From assembly GCA_945883395.1 (NCBI GenBank), contig CAMCXP010000005.1:1-36656 (forward strand): a stretch of DNA of 36,656 nt. Direction: 5' to 3'. The stretch's first letter is position 1; every line of letters starts with the position of its first letter. Shown here one piece after another: positions 8,021-16,634 of the stretch. The translations under genes were made by a program, and so were the position numbers. A model generated the notes under the pieces. It made no database searches and was not told the origin of the DNA. It was given only the letters and a program-made list of their open reading frames with translations. The stretch is from Melioribacter roseus P3M-2. Its GTDB lineage: Bacteria; Bacteroidota; Ignavibacteria; Kapaibacteriales; Kapaibacteriaceae.

Positions 8021-11000
8021 ATGAAGTTTGGTCGACACCTTATGGCGATCCTTGTGGTCGGCCTTGCTCTGGCTGCATCTGCCATGGCAACTCAAACACG
8101 CATGCCGCTGCGCGGCGTGGGCTTTATTGCAAATGCTGGACAGTGGCCGTCCCACGTGCTCTATGCCGTGCGCCAGCCAGGCGCAGTGGTGTGGATTACG
8201 ACCACAGGCGTAACTGTTCAGGACGCATCGGTCACCGAGCTCGACGTGCACGGTACGGTGTCGCAGCAGACGCTGCTGGTGAACGGACGTACTGTTCAAC
8301 TCCGACCGGTCAATGGTGCGGCCGTAGCGACGGCGACCTATTTCACGCCGGAGCACCCAGCGGGCATTACGGTTCCGGCATACGACCGCGTGGTGTTCCC
8401 AAACGTGGCACCGGGCGTGACAGTCCAGTTCGCTCTCACGGCCGATGGCCGTGTCGAGCGCACGATCGCGTCGATGTCGTCGGAAGCTCGTGCAGCACTG
8501 ACGATCGCAAGTGACCGCGGTGACGATACTCGCGCAATTCAGGCAACACCTCCAACATCGTTTGTGTACGGCGCCTACATCGGTGGATCCGAGTTCGATG
8601 TAGTGGCAGGTATCGAAATGCTCAATAATGGCGACGTTGTTGTTGCGGGCTCGACGCTTGGTCTGAGCTACCCGGAAACTCTCGGTACATACCGCAAGAC
8701 GAAGTATGGTCTGCTCGACGCATTTGTGATGCGTTGTGATGCGCAGCTCACGCGCGTTTTGGGCTACACATACTATGGTGGTAGTGGTGACGACCGTGTA
8801 CGCGCGATGTCGAAGGCCGATGCGAACGGCGTTGTGATCGTTGGTGAAACACGTTCGAATGATATCCCAACGACAACATCCGCGACAGGCAAGACGTATA
8901 AGGGTTCACTCGACGCATTTGTTGCTTCATTCGATTCGACACTGACAAAGCTTCGCACTGGATTCTATCACGGCGGAAACAACGACGACATCCCGCGCGG
9001 AGTGGACGTTGACCAGTATGGCACGATTGTGATCTGCGGCAGTACGCTGTCGACAACGGGGATGACAGTGACCGCGCCGGCGACATCGACGCTGACGTGG
9101 ACGTACCGTGACGGCAACCGCACGCGTACTGCAACAGTGAACTTGACGAGTGGGCGCACGCTTGCTGGACAGACCGATGGATTTGTCGCGACATTTAATG
9201 CGGCTGGTACAATTCAGCAGTCGCGTTACTACGGCAAAGCAGGAGTGGAATATTTCAACTCTGTGGGATTTGATGGCCTTGGTCGGATTATCCTAACGGG
9301 CACGACCAATGCCACAGACTTTGAAGCGGTACCTGCCTTTGCGACTACATGGGATGGACGTCTTCCATACGACAGAACGTACAACGGCGGCGCATCGGAT
9401 GCATTCGTCATTCGCTTCAATGCGTCGATGGCCTTTTCGCAGACAGATGATGACAGCTTCGCGACGCTGCTTGGTGGTAATAAGGACGATGAAGGTGTCT
9501 TCGTGAAGGTCGACGAAAAGGGGAAGATTCACATTATTGGTGCGACGACGTCGACGAACATGCCAACAGAAGGCTCGTTCTCTGCATCGAACCTCGGACG
9601 TAAGGATGCGTTCTACGCAGTGCTCGGTGTTGACGGCGGAAGTCTGAGTGGTTGTGCATACGTCGGTGGGTCTGGTGACGACACGCCGTATGCCGCGCGC
9701 TTGAGCGAAACAAGCTCGAGCGTTACGATTGCAGGTACCACGACATCGTTGGATTACCCAGTTGTCGGTGATGGCGCAAGCGACGCAGTGCAGGGTCCGA
9801 CGGATGGATTCGTAACAACAGTTAACCTTGGTTCGATTGTTAACTCCACGCGTGTTACTGGTCTGCTTGCCGATACCGTCGTTGGCGTTCAGCTCAACAA
9901 GTATGGCTATCCATTCTATGCCGCAAACACGACGTCAGCGGATCTGCGTACGCACGATTCAACATTCGGCAAGGCATCGTCCGGACCAAAGGGCTACATC
10001 GGGAAGATTGCCTACGGTACAATTGAGCTCACGCTGCCGGTTGAGGGCAACGTGCTCTGCATCGATAAGACATATCCTGTGACATGGGCCATCAATGGTG
10101 TGAATGATACTGTACGCTATCGCGTGCAGTTCGCGCCATTTGGCAAGGACACATGGACAGACCTTGCAAAGAGTGTTCTCGGACGCAACTACCAGTGGAA
10201 GATCCCGAAGATTGCGTTGGGTGAGTATGTGGTGCGCGTCACAACGATGCACGGTCATGAGACGAAGCTTCTTGCTCCGTTCGTTATCTCCGACAAGCCA
10301 ACAATCGTCCGTCAGCCAGTGAATGCTAGCGCGTGCGTCGGACAGCCCCTTGCGTTGTCGATCGAAGCGTCTGGTCCGGGCCTAACCTATCAATGGCGCA
10401 AGGCTGGAACAGCGATTGCTGGTGCTACGCAGCCAACGTTCTCCATCACAGCAGTCGATGCATCGTCGAGCGGTTCATACGACTGTATCGTTACCGGAAC
10501 ATGTGCGCCAGCGGTAACGTCAACAGCAGCAACTGTATCGGTAGCAACGCAGACGGCGATCACAACGCAGCCATCCAATGTGTCGGTCGAAGAGAAGAAG
10601 GGCTTCACACTCACAGTCGTAGCTTCGGGATCGAACCTCACCTATCAGTGGAAGAAGAACGGCGAAGCGATCACTGGTGCAACAGCTGCATCCTACGCAG
10701 TAGCATCAGCTGCGAAGTCTGATGAAGGGGCCTATGTCTGCGACGTCACTGGAGGCTGTGGTGCTATCACAACAGCTGTTGCACAAGTTGTGGTAACACC
10801 AACAACGAGCGTGTATGACGATGTAACTGTGACGGGCGCTCTGGCTTCGATTGTCGGACCTCAGCCTGCTGCCTCGTCGGTGTACATCAAGGTCAACCTT
10901 GGCGCAACGTCCGACGTTGTGATCACTGTGCTCGATCTACAAGGGCGTCGCGTCGCACAAACGCTCGCTGGTAGTCTTGTTACAGGTGTGCACATCCTAC

Positions 11001-11095
11001 CTGTCGATGTTGCCGCATGTGCATCTGGTGTGCATCGCCTCGAGATTGCAGCTGGTGCTCAGCGCATCACACTCCCAATCACAGTGGCGCGCTAA
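8021..11095 (+). CDS. SBBP-type beta-propeller / Ig-like surface protein with T9SS-like sorting domain
   Basis: Signal peptide; repeated 'YGGSGDD / DAFV..FD' SBBP motifs; two Ig-like repeats ('LTYQWRKAGTAIAGAT', 'LTYQWKKNGEAITGAT'); C-terminal 'VVITVLDLQGRRVAQTLAGSLVTGVHILPVDVAACASGVHRLEI'. Confidence 0.88.
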   Translation: MKFGRHLMAILVVGLALAASAMATQTRMPLRGVGFIANAGQWPSHVLYAVRQPGAVVWITTTGVTVQDASVTELDVHGTVSQQTLLVNGRTVQLRPVNGAAVATATYFTPEHPAGITVPAYDRVVFPNVAPGVTVQFALTADGRVERTIASMSSEARAALTIASDRGDDTRAIQATPPTSFVYGAYIGGSEFDVVAGIEMLNNGDVVVAGSTLGLSYPETLGTYRKTKYGLLDAFVMRCDAQLTRVLGYTYYGGSGDDRVRAMSKADANGVVIVGETRSNDIPTTTSATGKTYKGSLDAFVASFDSTLTKLRTGFYHGGNNDDIPRGVDVDQYGTIVICGSTLSTTGMTVTAPATSTLTWTYRDGNRTRTATVNLTSGRTLAGQTDGFVATFNAAGTIQQSRYYGKAGVEYFNSVGFDGLGRIILTGTTNATDFEAVPAFATTWDGRLPYDRTYNGGASDAFVIRFNASMAFSQTDDDSFATLLGGNKDDEGVFVKVDEKGKIHIIGATTSTNMPTEGSFSASNLGRKDAFYAVLGVDGGSLSGCAYVGGSGDDTPYAARLSETSSSVTIAGTTTSLDYPVVGDGASDAVQGPTDGFVTTVNLGSIVNSTRVTGLLADTVVGVQLNKYGYPFYAANTTSADLRTHDSTFGKASSGPKGYIGKIAYGTIELTLPVEGNVLCIDKTYPVTWAINGVNDTVRYRVQFAPFGKDTWTDLAKSVLGRNYQWKIPKIALGEYVVRVTTMHGHETKLLAPFVISDKPTIVRQPVNASACVGQPLALSIEASGPGLTYQWRKAGTAIAGATQPTFSITAVDASSSGSYDCIVTGTCAPAVTSTAATVSVATQTAITTQPSNVSVEEKKGFTLTVVASGSNLTYQWKKNGEAITGATAASYAVASAAKSDEGAYVCDVTGGCGAITTAVAQVVVTPTTSVYDDVTVTGALASIVGPQPAASSVYIKVNLGATSDVVITVLDLQGRRVAQTLAGSLVTGVHILPVDVAACASGVHRLEIAAGAQRITLPITVAR

Positions 11096-11099
11096 CGCG

Positions 11100-12281
11100 T
11101 TACTCGCTCCGTCGCATGCGTGCGACGAACAATCCATCTGTCGAATGATGCAACGGGTCGCACTGCAAGGTGTGGCCCGTTGTCTGTATCTGCACGTTCA
11201 TGCGCTCCATGATCGGTGCCAGATCATCGGGTGCGAACTCTGGATGCTCCGCAAGAAATGCTGCAACCACGTGCTCGTTCTCTGCGGGCAGGATGCTGCA
11301 TGTTGCGTAGATGAGTACTCCTCCCGGCGCAACGGCACCGGCGTATTGCGACAGGATGGCGCGTTGCTTTGCGCCGTGGCGTGCCGCGACGTCGGGCTGC
11401 AGACGCCACTTTACCATCGGCAAACGTCGTACTGTGCCCATGCCACTGCAGGGCGCATCGACTACGACCATGTCGAACTGGGGTCGGTCGAACGTTGCGT
11501 TGTGCTCGACGCGGATGGAACGTACGCCAGCACGAGCAGCACGTTTGGAAACCTCTTTCAGACGAGGCCATGCGATATCGTGTGCAACAAGCTTGCCGTG
11601 ATCATTCTGAAGATCTGCCAAGTGCAGCGTTTTACCTCCAGCACCAGCACACGCATCGAGGATGCGTATGTGCTCGTCGGGAGCTGCCGCATAACCAATG
11701 AGCTGACTTCCTTCGTCTTGTACCTCCACGATGCCACTGAGGTAGAGCGGGTGCTGCATAAGATTGACGCGCTGATGCACAACGATCGCAGCGGGGGAGA
11801 TTGCGCCGAGTGTACACTCGATGTTATCAGACTGGAGTTGCTTTAGCACGAGCTCGCGACTAGCCCGACGGAGATTGACACGCAGCACCATCGGTGCGCT
11901 GTCCATCATCGCACGCCATACCTGTGGAGCGTCGTCGCCCCAGCGCTCGCGTGTTGCATCGAGTAGCCATTCTTGCGTGCAGACCTGTTCGTGAATCGGG
12001 AGTTCGCTAATCCAGGAGAGATCAACGTTGTCGGGATTGTCGCGCAAGACGTACGCCCCATGTACTACATCGGCGAGCCCCAGACGCTCTGCGACACGTT
12101 CGGAAAGCACCAGCGTGCGAAGCGCATGAAACACCAGTCCCGAGATGAATCGACGATCTGTTGCGCCCAGGTATTTCTTGGAACGAAAGTACTCTGACGC
12201 GAGAGCATCGCCAGGCTGTGGACTCTTGCGAATAATGCGCACAAGTTCAGCGGCGTGTCCGAGAAGCGAGGTTAGTTGCAT
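11100..12281 (-). CDS. RsmB/NOL1-NOP2-sun family rRNA cytosine-C5 methyltransferase
   Basis: 'ILDACAGAGGKTLHLADL', 'VVDAPCSGMGTVRR', 'LIYATCSILPAENEHVVAAFLAEHPEF'. Confidence 0.92.
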   Translation of the reverse strand: MQLTSLLGHAAELVRIIRKSPQPGDALASEYFRSKKYLGATDRRFISGLVFHALRTLVLSERVAERLGLADVVHGAYVLRDNPDNVDLSWISELPIHEQVCTQEWLLDATRERWGDDAPQVWRAMMDSAPMVLRVNLRRASRELVLKQLQSDNIECTLGAISPAAIVVHQRVNLMQHPLYLSGIVEVQDEGSQLIGYAAAPDEHIRILDACAGAGGKTLHLADLQNDHGKLVAHDIAWPRLKEVSKRAARAGVRSIRVEHNATFDRPQFDMVVVDAPCSGMGTVRRLPMVKWRLQPDVAARHGAKQRAILSQYAGAVAPGGVLIYATCSILPAENEHVVAAFLAEHPEFAPDDLAPIMERMNVQIQTTGHTLQCDPLHHSTDGLFVARMRRSE

Positions 12282-13255
12282 CGAAGAACGATCTTTCCGA
12301 ATTGCTCGGCCGCAATCATGCGGTCGAATGCGCGCTCAGCGTCTGCGAGAGGGAACACGGAATCCACCATCGGAACAATGCGCGCTGTTTCAACCAGCTG
12401 CGCCATGTCCTCGAAGTCTGCAGGTGTACCCATTGTTGATCCGATGAGGTGAATCTGTTTCCAGAACATCTTGCTCATGTTGAACGTCGGCACGTGTCCA
12501 AGCGTTGCGCCATAGACAACGATACGTCCACCCGGACGAATGATGCTGGTGAGATCGTTGATGGTGTCTCCGCCAACTGAATCAACAATGCAATCGATCG
12601 GACCCAGCGCTTGCACCTGTTTCGCCCAGCCGTCGCTGCGCACGTTGACGCCAGCAGTCGCACCAAGGTCCTTCGCACGCGCAAGCTTTGCGTCGCTCGT
12701 GCTTGTCACAATAACACGTGCGCCAAGTGCATGGGCAAAGGCGAGTGTTACACTCGCAACGCCACCACCAATGCCCGTGATGAGCACGGTTTGTCCGGGC
12801 TCCCAGAACCCCTGCGTAATAAGCGCGCGGTACCCTGTGAGTCCTGCTAATGGTAGTGCTGCCGCCTGTTCATCGGTCAGATGTTCGGGAACGGGGTAGA
12901 CGTTCTGTTCTGGCACAACGATCTCTTCGGCGAAGGTGCCTTGTGTGGGCATGCCAAGAACGCTAAAGTTCTGACCCTGCGCGCGATCATCCTCGCCCCA
13001 TTCAAGCGCAGGATTGATCATCATGCGTGTGCCAATCAGATGCGCGCTCGTCGGTGCTTCGATCACCGTGCCTACACCATCGCTGCCGAGGATTGCCGGC
13101 AGCTCGATCTTGGCGTACTTGCCCTCGCGAATAAACTGATCCCGGTGGTTGAGTGCTGCAGCATGAAGCCGCAGGCGAACGTAGCCCGGTGGACAGTGCG
13201 GAGAGGGGATGTCTCGCAGGTGGAGACCGTCGGAGTCGAGGATGATTGCGCGCAT
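12272..13255 (-). CDS. Zinc-binding-dehydrogenase/quinone-oxidoreductase family protein
   Basis: 'MRAIILDSDGLHLRDIPSPHCPPGYVRLRLHAAALNHRDQF', 'VLITGIGGGVASVTLAFAHALGARVIVTS', 'GGRIVVYGAT'. The longer ORF start (13534) overlaps the divergent gene and is unlikely. Confidence 0.9.
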   Translation of the reverse strand: MRAIILDSDGLHLRDIPSPHCPPGYVRLRLHAAALNHRDQFIREGKYAKIELPAILGSDGVGTVIEAPTSAHLIGTRMMINPALEWGEDDRAQGQNFSVLGMPTQGTFAEEIVVPEQNVYPVPEHLTDEQAAALPLAGLTGYRALITQGFWEPGQTVLITGIGGGVASVTLAFAHALGARVIVTSTSDAKLARAKDLGATAGVNVRSDGWAKQVQALGPIDCIVDSVGGDTINDLTSIIRPGGRIVVYGATLGHVPTFNMSKMFWKQIHLIGSTMGTPADFEDMAQLVETARIVPMVDSVFPLADAERAFDRMIAAEQFGKIVLRCN

Positions 13256-13296
13256 GGGGCAAAATACGGAGCACGAGAATGTGGCGTTCTTTGTTC

Positions 13297-13304
13297 TATC
13301 TTTG
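13297..13304 (+). promoter_or_regulatory. -7 box TATCTTTG, 5 nt from ATG
   Basis: TATCTTTG-CATCC-ATG. Confidence 0.5.
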
Positions 13305-13309
13305 CATCC

Positions 13310-13612
13310 ATGCTTCGCCCCTTGGCCACCATCGTGCTTCTTTGCTTCGTGCTCGTTCTGAGCGCTGGGGCAGTGCATGCACACGGTGGTGAGATCTTCA
13401 AGGCGGAGCACATTGAGCAATGCCACCACAACGATGCGCACGATGCGTGTGCGCTCTGCGACGTCACCAAGGACGTACACACAGCGATCGTGTTCGAGCA
13501 TCATGTCGTGATCGACATGGTTGGCACGGCGCATGAGCCGCTAATCGCCAACATGGTCAGCGATCGATGTCCGCTCCAACAACCCGGTAGAGCGCCCCCT
13601 ACAACCATCTAA
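13310..13612 (+). CDS. Small secreted His/Cys-rich protein, putative metal-associated
   Basis: Signal peptide MLRPLATIVLLCFVLVLSAGAVHA; mature motif HGGEIFKAEHIEQCHHNDAHDACALCDV. Same-strand upstream of the TonB receptor. Confidence 0.7.
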   Translation: MLRPLATIVLLCFVLVLSAGAVHAHGGEIFKAEHIEQCHHNDAHDACALCDVTKDVHTAIVFEHHVVIDMVGTAHEPLIANMVSDRCPLQQPGRAPPTTI

Positions 13613-13671
13613 CCACCCTCGGCATGCGCTGCTACGGCAGTGCATTTTGTCCATTCCTGGTGTGATGAGTT

Positions 13672-15996
13672 GTGATTGCTCTCTTGGCGCTCCTTGCGCT
13701 CTTTGATGTGCACGTGCATGGTGTTGTACGTGACACAGCCACGCGTGAACCCCTTCATGCTGCTACAATCCGTGTAATCGGTACAACACGTGGTACTGTG
13801 TCGGACCGCAATGGTGTGTTTCACCTACACGATGTTGCGGGCGATTCGGTGCTGTTGCAGTTCTCGCACGTTGGCTACACAACGAAGCGCATGATGCTTG
13901 CGCTAGGCGGACGTGATGATGTGCGCATCGAGGTGCTGCTTGTACCTTCGCAACGCCGATCCGAAGGCGCAGTGGTGGTCGAATCACGCACATCGCATGG
14001 GTCGAGCGCGCTGCCCACGCAACACGTTACCGAACTTTCTGCCACGCAGATTGATGAGCATCGTGGACAAACCTTTGCCGATGTTCTCACGCGTGTGCCG
14101 GGCGTTACGGTTGTGCAGACCGGACCAAGTATTAGCAAGCCCATGATCCACGGCATGATGGGGCAGCGCATCGTCCTGCGTAACCATGGCGTTGTGCAGG
14201 AGGGTCAACAATGGGGCGCCGAACACGCACCGGAAATCGATCCATTCACACCTGCGCGCATCGCTGTTGTCAAGGGGCCTGCATCGGTGATGTACGGACC
14301 CAACGCAATGGGCGGCGTGATCGATGTCTTGCCGCGCCCCCTCCCACACGATGACGTGATGCATGGCGAAGTTTCGGCAAACCTCTTCTCCAACTCCGGT
14401 CAAGGGGCTATCGGTGGCTTTCTCGAAGATCGCATCTCCGATAGTCTTTCGATTGGCTATCGGGTGCAAGGGGCCGTGCGACGTGCCGGTGATGCACGAA
14501 CACCAACATACGTGCTCGGCAATACCGGGTTCAGCGAGTGGAGCGTCGGAAGCACCGTAGGCATTGGAGATGACGATCTCGGCATGACCGTCATGGGATC
14601 GTTGTACGCTACAACGCTTGGTGTGTTCGCCGGATCGCATCTCGGCAACGCAGAAGACTTACGTCGCGCTATTGAGCGTGGACGACCATCAACCTCGCCG
14701 GCGTTCGGGTACGAAATCACGAGTCCGCGCCAGGAAATCTCCCACACGTTGCTCTCGATGCAGGGACATGCACGCGTGCACGACGATGCAGTGCTGCGCG
14801 TGACGTATGGATGGCAGCAGAACGATCGGATTGAATACGATGCACATAACACGCGCATCATCGGACCCGACTCTGCCGCACGACTGCAGCGTGCATTACA
14901 AACCCCAGCAATGAACTTGCTGCTCACCACATACACGCTCGATACAAAGCTCGAACATGATCTCGCGAAGAACATCCGCGGGACGGCGGGTATCAGTGCG
15001 CAGCGACAGGTGAATGATCGAAGCGGGACAGTCTTCCTTGTGCCAGACTACGTCGCATGGGGTGTAGGGGGTTTCGCCTACGAATCACTCATGCTTGACG
15101 ATCTTACGCTAAGCGCTGGCGTGCGGTACGATGTGCGCTGGCTCGACGTGTCGATTCAGCGACGTAACACCTCTGCTCGTGAAGAGCAGCAGCGCACCTT
15201 TGCATCGGTTACGGCAAGTGCTGGCGCACTGTATGCGTTGAGTGAGGAGCAGTCCATCGGACTCAATATTGCCCGCGCGTGGCGTCCGCCGCAAGTGAAC
15301 GAGCTCTACGCTAATGATGTGCACCACGGAAGCGCGCTCTACGAGATCGGCGACAGCACGTTGCACGAAGAGCGATCAGTCGGCTTCGATGCAACCTATG
15401 CGCTCTCGACACCGTCCGTCGAGGTCGAAGTTACGGCGTATGCCAACCTGTTTGATGGATACATCCTCGCACTCCCCGATCCATCACGTCCGACAATAAC
15501 CGTGCGTGGTACGTTCCCAACGTATCGCTTCACACAAGTGCCAGCGTTGCTCGCTGGTGGCGACGTCTCGCTGCGCGTACATGTCACGGGTGGTGTGCAG
15601 GCGTATGCAACATCCAGCATCGTGCGCGGCACCGATACCCGCGCAGACGAGCCGCTGTTCCTTATGCCGAGTGATCGTGCGCGACTTGGCATGCACATTC
15701 ACACGGAGGATGTGTGGCATGTGCACGATGCATTTGTTGATGTGAGCGTACTTGGTGTTCGTCGACAGGACCAGTATGTGGTCGGACAAGACTATGCTGC
15801 GCCTCCGGCAGATTATGCATTGCTTGATGCTTCCCTCGGTGGCATGATCGATCTCGCGCCATCGGTGCAGATGCGGATTACGATCTCCTGTACGAACATC
15901 CTCAACACGCAGTATCGCGACTATCTCAACCGCTATCGGTACTTCGCCGATGATCCCGGACGCAATATCATTCTTCGTTTTACCACCATTTTCTAA
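13672..15996 (+). CDS. TonB-dependent receptor with N-terminal CarboxypepD_reg-like domain, ZnuD-like
   Basis: 'VHGVVRDTATREPLHAATIRVIGT', plug 'GPSISKPMIHGMMGQRIVLRNHGVVQEGQQWGAEHAPEIDPFTPARIAVVKGPASVMYGPNAMGGVIDV', C-terminal strand ending in 'ILRFTTIF'. GTG start. Confidence 0.92.
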   Translation: MIALLALLALFDVHVHGVVRDTATREPLHAATIRVIGTTRGTVSDRNGVFHLHDVAGDSVLLQFSHVGYTTKRMMLALGGRDDVRIEVLLVPSQRRSEGAVVVESRTSHGSSALPTQHVTELSATQIDEHRGQTFADVLTRVPGVTVVQTGPSISKPMIHGMMGQRIVLRNHGVVQEGQQWGAEHAPEIDPFTPARIAVVKGPASVMYGPNAMGGVIDVLPRPLPHDDVMHGEVSANLFSNSGQGAIGGFLEDRISDSLSIGYRVQGAVRRAGDARTPTYVLGNTGFSEWSVGSTVGIGDDDLGMTVMGSLYATTLGVFAGSHLGNAEDLRRAIERGRPSTSPAFGYEITSPRQEISHTLLSMQGHARVHDDAVLRVTYGWQQNDRIEYDAHNTRIIGPDSAARLQRALQTPAMNLLLTTYTLDTKLEHDLAKNIRGTAGISAQRQVNDRSGTVFLVPDYVAWGVGGFAYESLMLDDLTLSAGVRYDVRWLDVSIQRRNTSAREEQQRTFASVTASAGALYALSEEQSIGLNIARAWRPPQVNELYANDVHHGSALYEIGDSTLHEERSVGFDATYALSTPSVEVEVTAYANLFDGYILALPDPSRPTITVRGTFPTYRFTQVPALLAGGDVSLRVHVTGGVQAYATSSIVRGTDTRADEPLFLMPSDRARLGMHIHTEDVWHVHDAFVDVSVLGVRRQDQYVVGQDYAAPPADYALLDASLGGMIDLAPSVQMRITISCTNILNTQYRDYLNRYRYFADDPGRNIILRFTTIF

Positions 15997-16013
15997 CACA
16001 CTCAGAGGTTTCG

Positions 16014-16589
16014 ATGAACATTACCACATTCACCCAGCGATTTGCTCCGCTTGCTGCGATCGCGATTATGGCCCTCGGGCTCAGCGGGTGCTCGGAGCGC
16101 GTGCAGGACCCGCACGATCACGCAGATCACGACGTTGTGACAACGATCGAGATCGAGCTCACGGCATCCGATCCAACAGTTCCACGACAGATCGTGACGT
16201 GGGAAGATCTTGACGGTCCGGGCGGGGCAAACCCGAACCGTATCGACACTGTCGTGCTGGTACCTGGGATGACATACACCGGAAGACTGCGTGTCGCCAA
16301 TCGATCCGTGTCGCCTGCTGAGGATCTCACGCCGACGATCGAGGCCGAGCGGGATAACCACCAGTTCTTCTATCAGTTAAGCGATGGCCTTGGCGCGCTG
16401 ACGATCACTGACAAGGACAGCCGTCAGTTGCCTGTCGGATTGGCATTTGCGCTGAGCCAGAGTGGCTCTGCTCCTGCCGGTACAATGTCGGTACAGCTGT
16501 CGCACTTCGATGATGCGTCGACGAAAAACGGCACCACGCCGAGCGACGAGACCGACGTTTCGGTTGTATTCCCGGTAGTTGTGCGATAA
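16014..16589 (+). CDS. Lipoprotein found with TonB receptors in Bacteroidetes (often annotated type 1 periplasmic-binding-fold-like)
   Basis: Lipobox 'GLSGC'; 'PHDHADHD' motif; 'VTWEDLDGPGG', 'DNHQFFYQL'. Confidence 0.7.
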   Translation: MNITTFTQRFAPLAAIAIMALGLSGCSERVQDPHDHADHDVVTTIEIELTASDPTVPRQIVTWEDLDGPGGANPNRIDTVVLVPGMTYTGRLRVANRSVSPAEDLTPTIEAERDNHQFFYQLSDGLGALTITDKDSRQLPVGLAFALSQSGSAPAGTMSVQLSHFDDASTKNGTTPSDETDVSVVFPVVVR

Positions 16590-16602
16590 CGATGGGGGAA
16601 TG

Positions 16603-16634
16603 GAGCACGCCGCATACTATTTTGCGGCGTGCTC
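16603..16634. terminator. 12-bp perfect inverted repeat between lipoprotein stop and next gene, overlapping its GTG start
   Basis: GAGCACGCCGCA-TACTATTT-TGCGGCGTGCTC. Confidence 0.6.

Noticed and set aside
7754-8356. 200-aa minus-strand ORF
   Set aside because: Antisense to the PDZ and SBBP genes; basic, Cys/His-rich shadow ORF.
10977-11846. 289-aa plus-strand ORF
   Set aside because: Overlaps the T9SS gene end and is antisense to the RsmB-like gene; no domain signature.
12881-13309. N-terminal extension of the 243-aa plus ORF
   Set aside because: Antisense to the ADH gene; the signal peptide begins at 13310, which gives the sensible 100-aa protein.
13256-13534. Upstream extension of the ADH ORF to 13534
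   Set aside because: Would overlap the divergent His/Cys-rich gene; MRAIILDSDG at 13255 is the family-typical N-terminus.
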